64,000 nucleotides of DNA from the NCBI GenBank assembly GCA_963573385.1, contig CAUYLG010071716.1, forward strand, positions 62,001 through 126,000, given 5' to 3'. Position numbers and translations under genes: made by a program. Below are positions 56,394 through 64,000 of this stretch, piece by piece. The notes beneath the pieces were generated by a model that was not told where the DNA came from, made no database searches, and saw only the letters and a list, made by a program, of their open reading frames with translations. This DNA is from Cacajao melanocephalus. Taxonomy: Eukaryota; Chordata; Mammalia; Primates; Pitheciidae. The stretch's first letter is position 1. Each line of letters begins with the position of its first letter.

Positions 56394-58489
56394 TCAAGTT
56401 TAAAAAAGAAATTTAATGTAGCCTGCATGTAAAGTGTTGATAAAGTCTACAGTAGTGCACAGTAATGTTGTAGGCCTTCACTTTCACTCACCACTAACTC
56501 ACTGACTCATCCAAACGATTTCCAGTTCTACAAGCTCCATTTACAGTAAGTGCTCTATATGGGTAGAGCATATTTTATCTTTTATACTGTTTCTTTACCT
56601 TTTGTATGTTTAGATACATAAATACTTACCATTATGCTCAATTGCCTATAGTAATCAGTACAGTAACATGCTGTACAGGTTTATAGCCTAGAATCAAGAA
56701 GCTATACCATACAGCCTAGGCGTGTAGTAGGCTGTACCATCTGGATTTGTGTAAGTACACTCTGTGATGTTCACACAACGATAGAACTGCCTGATGATGC
56801 GTTTCTCAGAATATATCCCTCTTGTTAAATGGTACAAAACTGTACTTGCCTGTATAACCAACACTACATTAAAGATATGTTTATTCCATTATTCCAGAAA
56901 TGTCCTTCTACTCCTTTCCAGGCAACCTACCTCCACTGAGGCAACTGGTATTCTAACTTTCATATTGTAGATTTGTGTTGCCTGTTCTTGAGCCTCATGT
57001 AGATGGAATCACAATAATACGCTCTTTGGGGTCTGACTTGTCTCTTTTCACTCAACATGTTTTGAAGATTTGTCCATATTGCTGCATATGTCAGTAGTGT
57101 ATTTTGTTTCTTAATAATATTCCACTGTATGAATATTGCCCAATTTTTGTATCCATTGTGCTGTGCATAGACATTTGGATTGTTTCCAGTTTTAACTTAT
57201 TATGAATAAAGCTGTTATACATTTTCTAGTATATGTATGTATATACGTTTTATTTCTCTTGGGTAAATACCTGAAAGTGGAATACCTACCTGTACTCATG
57301 AGTAGGTGGATGTTTAACTTTATAAGAAAGTGCCAGGTAATTTCCCAAAAGGTGATACCATTTTACAGTCGTATTAGCATTGTATAAAAAGCTCCACATC
57401 CTCATCAATTATTTAATGTTTTCAAATGCTTAAATTTTAGCCATCTTAGTGAGTGTGGTGTCTTATTACAGTTTTCTTTGCATATTCCTCTGGATCAGTG
57501 ATATTGAGCATCTTTTCATGTACTTATTTACAGGTTTGTTGTTTTTTTTTTTTTTTGGTGAACTGTCAAAGTTTTCTGTTCATTATAATTATGTTGTCTT
57601 TTCACTATTAATTGGAAGAATTTCTTTACATTTTTTGGATTCAAGTCCTTTGTCAGATATATGTATTGTAAATATTTTCCCAAGTTTGTGGTTTACCATC
57701 ATCAAGTTTTCTTAATGTTTTCTTTGATCATCAAAATTCTAAATTGTGATAAAGTCCAATTTATCATTTTCTTATGTTCAGTGATTTTTGTCTCCTCTCT
57801 AAGAAACCTGTGCATATGTCCAAATCACGAAGACACTCCCTAAGGTTCTCTTTAGCTTTTATATTTTGTTCTATATATAATATGAGGAAGAACTTGAGGC
57901 TGATTTTTTCCCATATGTTTATCCAGTTGTTTCAGTACCATATTTTAAATACTTTCCTCAATGAACTGCATTGTCACCTTTGGAAAAAAAAAAATCAAGT
58001 GACTGCATATGCATTGATCTATTTCTGTATTCTCTATTTTCTCTCATTTGCTGATTTATCTGTCTTTAATGCCAATTCCATATGATCTCGATTACTATAG
58101 CTTTCTAGTAAGTTTTGAAATCAGGTAGGATAAACTGTCTAATTTTGCTCTTCTTTCCCAGGATTGTTTTGGCTATTCTAAGTCTCTTTGCATTATCATA
58201 TAGATTTTTAAATTTACTTGTCAGTTTCTTCAAAAAGTGTGCTAGAAATTTTATTGGCATTGTGCTGAATGTATACTTCAGTTTGGGGAGAAGTGACATC
58301 TAATCAATCATAAGTTTTTAAAACCATGAACATTGTATGTCTCTCCATTTATTTGGATCTTTTTCAATTGTTTTCATCAAAGTTTTGTAAATTTTGGAGA
58401 AGAAAGCATGCGCAACTTTTGTTCCATCTATTTCTGTGCTGTTATAAGTGATATTTTAAGTTTTCATTTTTCAACTGTCTGAACAGGTG

Positions 58490-58600
58490 TTTAACTTTTG
58501 GTAAATAATTTAAGCTCTCTGAGTTTATTTCTAACTTGTAAAATGAGAGTTCATGCTTTTCTTAGAACAAAGGCAAGTATAAATATAAATGCCTTTCTAC
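58490..58600 (+). repeat. MIR SINE, sense
   Basis: 'gtaaataatttaagctctct', 'ttctaacttgtaaaatgaga' are the sense MIR. Confidence 0.5.
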
Positions 58601-58664
58601 AGAGCTTTATGTATTAAATTGAATGATATATAGGAAGTACATACTATCTGATATATTAGACAGA

Positions 58665-59165
58665 ATTTTTTTCATTGAAAGTGAAAAAGAAATCCAACAA
58701 CTCGAATTACCTTGAATAACAGAGGGGACATATTGGCTCATATAACAGAAAAATATGGAAACAATGGAATTTGGCTTCTGGCATGGCTAAACCCATATCC
58801 TTCAACAATGTTCTCATAAATTTCAATTTCCCCACCTCTTAGTCCTCTTCTTGGTTACCTTAATTTTCCAAAGACTTTTTTCATGAATTGGGTTTCTGTA
58901 GCTATAGGATTAACAACTTTCCAATTTCTAGTCCAGTAACAAAGAGTATGCTTTTTTTTTTTTTTTCCAGTTGCTCTATCTTTTGATACACAGTTTACCC
59001 ATCTGACCATCTCTAAATTCTGGTCAAGAAATGTGTTGCACTGAGTCACCTGTCCAACTCTGGAGCCTGGTTCAGGTCTATCAAAATTAAATGGGAAAAA
59101 ACTACCAGGAGAAGGAATGGTTTCCCAATGAAATCTAGGTGTCATTTTAGAAGAAGGAGAAATGG
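58665..59165 (+). repeat. Unnamed interspersed repeat, copy 2
   Basis: 'tgaaagtgaaaaagaaatcc', 'aacagaggggacatattggc', 'gcatggctaaacccatatcc', 'ggagcctggttcaggtctat' follow the same plan as 52765-53190. A T15 run at 58952-58966 lies inside. Confidence 0.4.
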
Positions 59166-59179
59166 CCCCAGAGAGGCAG

Positions 59180-59789
59180 GCCACAAATATTTGTCATAAT
59201 TTTAATCTTTAACATAGAGGCTACAAACTATGTGGCGGCTACATCATGTACTATGCTGATTCTTCTCTGTTTCTGATACTCTGTAAGCATTGGAAACTCA
59301 GCCATTTTTTAAAGCTTTTAGTCTACTCCTATTTTCAAGCACTAATATCACCTTAAACTCCACTTTATGAGTGAAAAAAATTGGGGATTTGTATTGAAAC
59401 GTAAGAGTCCTTGGACTATCACTTTAGCTCTCCACTTTTGTTTCTACCATGCATTCAGCTAAAGAGAGCAAACTGGTGGCATAAATACGATTGCCTGTGT
59501 TGCTGCTGTCCTCTACCTGCTCCTCGGAAAAATGAAAGGAGTGCTATTTATAGCTATTGTAAACCAGAGTCAAGTTTAGTAATGCTGCCACACAACCTTT
59601 CGCTGGAATCAAGCAAGGCTGGTATCATGAAAGAAGAGATGTTCTATTTTGATGAAGCCGCTTTTTTTCATTGCTTTTTTGACCTCAGAAGAGAAACAGC
59701 TATCGGACATTTTACTTATGTCCAGGCCATACAAGAAAAGTATTTGAAATGTAGTTAAAACAAGGTTTGCAAAATATTTGTTTTTTTTG

Positions 59790-59790
<1 letters not shown>
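59180..59790. other. Unassigned, repeat-poor
   Basis: No repeat recognised. An open frame 59411-59758 begins with TTG; from its first ATG (59582) it is only 58 residues and has no known motif. Composition is balanced compared with neighbours. Confidence 0.35.

Positions 59791-59791
<1 letters not shown>

Positions 59792-59828
<37 letters not shown>
59792..59828. repeat. (TG)18 microsatellite
   Basis: Pure alternating GT, about 36 bases. Likely polymorphic. Confidence 0.95.
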
Positions 59829-59829
<1 letters not shown>

Positions 59830-60009
59830 AAGTGGATCATTTTGTTTTCACTCTAAATTAAAAAATTCTGATCATGGCAGATAAGACCCTTTGTAATTTG
59901 TTCATGTGTGCATCTATACACTATAGCTACCTGCAGAGGGGAGTCTCTTTTTTGCCTTTTTACATTCTATCTTTTTTCTTTTTTTTTTTCTTTTCCTTTT
60001 TTTTTGGCC

Positions 60010-60310
60010 TGAAATATCTTTTCGTGCTTCACCTGATTATCCATTTATCTTTGAGGATTACATCACTTCCTTCATCAAGTCCTCTTGACATGCTACCATG
60101 GGTTAAATGCCCCATTTGATGCTCCCTTAGCATCCTGTACTTGGCATTGTCACAGCATTCATCTCAATATAATATGATTATGTGTTTTCTTCACTTGACC
60201 ATGAGTTGTTTCAGGACAAGTTTTTGTTTGTTTGTTGGTTCTTTCTCTGCCAATGCCTAACATTGTGCCTAGTATAGAGTAAGCAATCAGTAAACATATT
60301 TTTAAAATAA
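60010..60310 (+). repeat. L2 LINE 3' end, sense
   Basis: 'gaccatgagttgtttcagga', 'caatgcctaacattgtgcct', 'gtaagcaatcagtaaacata' are L2 terminal text. A C/T-rich run precedes it at 59965-60006. Confidence 0.6.
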
Positions 60311-60586
60311 AGGATAGACTTTTCTTATTAAAATATAGAATCTGAGTATAAACATGAACTTGAATGAAACGGAGAATGAGAGAATTATATACCTTTGAAA
60401 TCGTGTGCATTCTATGTTAGTTTACTTTGAGCATATTATATCTCTATTAAGCTTGGTAGGAGCCTTCCTACTGAATCTTATTAAAAATTGTGTTGAGAGC
60501 TTTATTTATATAGAAACATCCCCAAATGCCTGACATGTGTAAGCACTACAAACTATTTAATGAATTGTGGCTGTGTAATAATTTGT

Positions 60587-62795
60587 GTTGGAAAAATTCC
60601 ATTCCACTTACAATATCATCACAAAGAGTAACATACTTAGAAGTAAATTTAACTATGGATGTGAAAGATCTGCACATTGAAAACTGAAATGTTGATGAAA
60701 GAAATTAAAGAAGTGTGACATGGTAACGAATGAATGGAAAGATATCCCATGCTCATGAACTAGAATAACATTGTTAAAGTATCCATACTATCCAAAGCAA
60801 CTGATAGATTCAATACAGTCCCTATAAAATGCTAATGACGTTTTTCACAGAAACAGAAAAAAAAATCCTAAAATTTATGTGGAACCACAAAAGACCCTGA
60901 ATAGCTAAAGCAGTCTTAGGAGATAATTACAACCCAGAGGCATCATGATACCTGGCTTCAAAGTATATTATAAACAGTAGTAATTAAAATAATATGATAC
61001 TAGAATGAAAATTGACACATAGAAAAATAAAACAGAATAGAGGGCCCAGGAATAAATTCACCTGTATACCATCAACTAATCTTTGATAAAGTCATCAAGC
61101 ACACATAAAAGAGAAAGGATAGTCTTTTTGATAAATGGTGTTGGGAAAACTGCATGTCCACATGCAAAAGAATGAAATTGAATACTTATACCTTATAAGA
61201 AAATCAACTCAAAATCTTTTAAAGACAGACGTAATACCTGAAGTAATAAAAATCCTAAAAGAAAACGCAGAGGAATAGCTCCTTGGCGTTGGTCTTCACA
61301 ATGATTTTTTGGATATGACACAAAAGAACAGGCAACAAAAGTGAAAGTATACAGGTGGGACTACATCAAACTAAAAACTTCTTCACAGCAAAGGAAACAA
61401 TAAAAAAAAAAGTGAAAAGGCAATCTATAGAATGGGAGAAAATATTTGCAAGCCATGTATCTGATAAGGGGTTAATACCCAAAATATATAAGGAACTAAT
61501 TACAACTCAGTGGTAGAAAACAAACAACCTTATTTTTAAATGGGCAAAGGACCCAAACAGACTTTTATTTTTATTTTTTTTTAAGAAGGCATATAAATGG
61601 CCAGCAGGCATGTAAAAAGTGCTCAATATCATGAATCATCAGGGCAATGCATGAAAACCACAATGAGATATCACCCCACACTCCTAGTACTTTGGAAGGT
61701 GAGGCAGGAGGATCACATGAAGCCAAAAGCTCAAAACCAGCCTGAAAAACATAGCGAGACCTTGTCCTTACAAATTTTTTTTAAAAATTAGCCTGGCATG
61801 GTGGTACTCACCTGTAGTCCGAAGATACTTGGGAGGCTGAAGCAGAAGGGTCCCTTGAACCCAGGGCTTTGAGGCTGCAGTGAACAGTGATGCTACCACT
61901 ACGCTCCAGAATGGGTGACAGAGTGAGACCCTGTCTCAAATATATTGTATATATACATACACATGTAAAAGACAAATGAAAGAAGTGTTGGTGCAGATGA
62001 AGAGATAAGGGAACCTTTGTATGCTGTTGGTAGCATTGTAAATTGGTATAGCCATTATGAAACACAGTATGGAAGTTCTTCCAAAAACTAAAAATAGAAC
62101 TACCATATGTTCCAGCAATCTCACTTCTGGGTATATATCTTAAGGAATTTAAATTAGTATCTCAAGGAGATATCTGCACTACCATGTTCATTGCAGCATT
62201 ATTCACAATAGCCAAGATACGGAATTGTCCTAGTGACTGTCAACAGATGCATGAATAAAGAAAATGTGGTATATATGTCTACAATGAAATATTATTCAGT
62301 CTTAAAATAGAAGGAAATCCTACCCTTGGTGACAACACAAATGAACCTAGGGGACATTTTGCTAAGTGAAATAAGCCAGACATAGAAAGTCAAATACTGC
62401 ATGCTCTCATTTGCATGCAGAATGTAACGCAATCAAACTCATCAAAAACAGAGAATAGAATCATGGTTGCCAGGGACTAGAGAGTGGAGAAAATGGGGGT
62501 ATTTTGGTTAAAGAGTAAAAACCTTCAGTTATGAGTAAGTTCTGGAGATTTAATGTGTAGCATGGTGACTATTGTTAATAATCATGCACTATGTACTTGA
62601 AATTTTCTAAGAGAGTAGATCTTAATTGTTCTCATCACATGCACACAATTAGTAACTACGTGAAGGATGTATATGTTAATTAGCTTGATTGTGCTAATTA
62701 TATTAATGTATACCTATATCAAAACATCATCTTGTACACCTTAAATATATACAATATTGAGGCATTATTTGTCAATTATACCTCAATAGAGCTAC
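60587..62795 (+). mobile_element. L1M-type LINE, sense, interrupted by an Alu
   Basis: ORF2 end blocks 'tatgtggaaccacaaaagac', 'gataaatggtgttgggaaaa', 'gaaaatatttgcaagccatg', then the Alu at 61676-61940, then 'aacctttgtatgctgttggt', 'ttcattgcagcattattcac', 'ctctcatttgcatgcagaat', and the 3' end 'tgtgctaattatattaatgt', 'ataattatacctcaatag'. Stops and shifts exclude a working ORF2. Best fit is an L1MA/L1MB group. Confidence 0.8.
61676..61940 (+). mobile_element. 5'-truncated Alu within L1M, sense
   Basis: Begins cctagtactttggaaggtga, about 35 bases into the Alu, and ends 'gagtgagaccctgtctcaaa' with a TA-rich tail to about 61965. The junction falls where L1 and Alu share a cacacct-like block, with about 20 L1 bases missing. 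Confidence 0.82.
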
Positions 62796-62799
62796 GGAA

Positions 62800-63130
62800 A
62801 AGGAAAAATGCCCATAGTTTACAGCATAGAATTTTATTACACTTTAGCCAATGAGTGTTATAGTTGAAACAATTATAGGAATAAACAGAAGTAAATAAAA
62901 TACAATACACAAAATGGGCTTCTTTGCATTCCTTTCTTTGGAGAAGTAGTAATTGCTAGTAGGACTTACGATTTCTGACATTTGATTTTTATTTCCATCA
63001 TAGGTCAGTTTCAAACAGTGCTTACATAGGCTTCTCCTTTGCATATCCTGAAAATCATGTACATAGTTATAAATTATATAAAGTCCAATAAAACTCCATT
63101 TTCCCCATGTGCAGGCTGCTCATGCCCATG
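62800..63130. other. Unassigned sequence
   Basis: No gene or family recognised. Confidence 0.35.
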
Positions 63131-63139
63131 TCTTTTATT

Positions 63140-63265
63140 CGGTTGACTCCAAGATCCTCAAAGGTAGAATCTGGTTCTGATCTATCACCATTATTCCCAA
63201 TGCCTACCACAGTGCCTGATATACAGAATGGACTCCATAAATTCCTGTCAAATTAAAATGAACTA
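63140..63265 (+). repeat. L2 LINE 3' end, sense
   Basis: 'caaaggtagaatctggttct', 'ctaccacagtgcctgatata', 'ggactccataaattcctgtc' are L2 terminal text. Confidence 0.65.
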
Positions 63266-63289
63266 TTTTAGAATTATTCTGGGAAGATA

Positions 63290-63490
63290 ATCAGTGTTTA
63301 CTGGGTGACTGATTTATTTAGTGCCAGGCATGTCCAATATATTATCTCACTTAAGGCTCACTGTGATTTCAAGAAGCAAGTGTTATCCATCACCATCGTA
63401 GAGTTGAGAATTTTGATGTACACAGAGGTAACTTGTCAAAGGTGAATCAAGCCCATTAAATTCCAAACTCCATACTCTATCCTGTACAAT
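63290..63490 (-). repeat. MIR SINE, antisense
   Basis: 'agtgccaggcatgtccaata', 'tctcacttaaggctcactgt', 'gaggtaacttgtcaaaggtg' match an inverted MIR. A short MIR-like sense tail follows to 63590. Confidence 0.65.
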
Positions 63491-63599
63491 AAGAGTGCCT
63501 TCTCCAATGGGCTATTGTGAAGGCTAAATAATTAATATTTGGAAAGTATTATAACTGTGTCTGGAACATAATAAACAATACATACATCTTTGCTGTTCT

Positions 63600-64000
63600 T
63601 ATTTTACTGTTTCTCAGGGTAGATGATAAACAAATGTTCACTGAGATTATTTTTCTTATGCCACACTTAATACAAATGACATTGTTATTTTAAAAAGAAC
63701 AAAAGAAAAAAACACCTAATTCTTAGGTGACTTTTTTCATGACATGTTTAATACCATAACTTAAAATGTTCCTTTAAGATTTGGTTTAGTTTAACTGGAA
63801 AGATCATTGGTGAGTAGTTTGTATGCAGTTGGCATCTACACGCTATGCCTGGATTTGAGAAAAGCTTTGCTTGTTACCTCTGTTGAATTTCAGGGGAATT
63901 TGTCCAGTTTCCACGGTGGACTTCATTCAACACCGAGCAGAGATAGAGTCTTGTATTTCCATTACTTGGCCAATTCAGTGTCATGAATTCCCTTCAAAGT
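63600..64000. other. Unassigned sequence to the window end
   Basis: No gene or family recognised. Confidence 0.35.

Noticed and set aside
59411..59758. 115-codon open frame in repeat-poor DNA
   Set aside because: It opens with TTG, not ATG; from its first ATG at 59582 it is 58 residues with no motif. No splice or promoter structure seen.

Overview
The window looks like primate, most likely human, nuclear DNA. The evidence is twelve Alu elements (several of the S/J type), an L1PA-type LINE-1, two THE1/MST-type solo LTRs, and a thick background of mammal-wide MIR, L2, MER5, MLT1 and L1M remnants. I find no protein-coding gene or exon, no functional RNA gene, no CpG island and no CRISPR array that the sequence supports. 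The window reads as intergenic or deep intronic. Family names come from recognising sequence by eye without a library search, so subfamily labels are approximate and boundaries of old repeats are good to tens of bases.

Layout. 1-8.0 kb: an unassigned start with short direct repeats, a tiny L1 stub, three antisense MIRs, a long L2, an Alu 3' stub, a THE1/MST solo LTR with a 5-bp target duplication, a MER5A, an Alu and an MLT1-type LTR. 8.05-14.6 kb: a near full-length, dead L1PA-type LINE-1 in sense orientation (5'UTR, broken ORF1, broken ORF2, 3'UTR). 14.6-20.6 kb: L2 and MIR remnants, two antisense Alus, a MIR split by an unidentified insert. 20.6-24 kb: a second THE1/MST solo LTR, then a repeat-poor kilobase, then an Alu carrying a foreign patch whose source lies 1.28 kb downstream. 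24-34.7 kb: L2, MER5-like, an MLT1-like LTR, MIRs, a short L1 3' end and an Alu inside an ancient repeat. 34.7-40 kb: a candidate antisense L1M 5' region, a near-perfect 81-bp hairpin, L2 with a nested MIR, an antisense L1 3' end and a pyrimidine tract. 40-50 kb: two Alus, MIR and L2 remnants, and an MLT1-type LTR inside an older repeat. 50-53.4 kb: L1 interrupted by an Alu whose tail has become a 225-bp GGAA-type purine tract, and a 24-bp inverted repeat. 55-58.5 kb: a three-layer nest, L1M containing a Tigger-like DNA transposon containing two Alus. 58.5-64 kb: a second copy of an unnamed repeat, L2, and an L1M-type LINE-1 interrupted by a 5'-truncated Alu.

The parts do not act as a pathway. 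The only coding capacity is the wreck of the LINE-1, which once encoded an RNA-binding chaperone (ORF1p) and an endonuclease/reverse transcriptase (ORF2p); that type of machinery also made the Alu and L1 stub insertions seen here. The most noteworthy observations are structural: a templated patch inside an Alu, a 5'UTR segment duplicated between ORF1 and ORF2 of the L1, a 40-bp local duplication 1,620 bp apart, two long inverted repeats, and the nested insertions. I did not find evidence for a new biological system.
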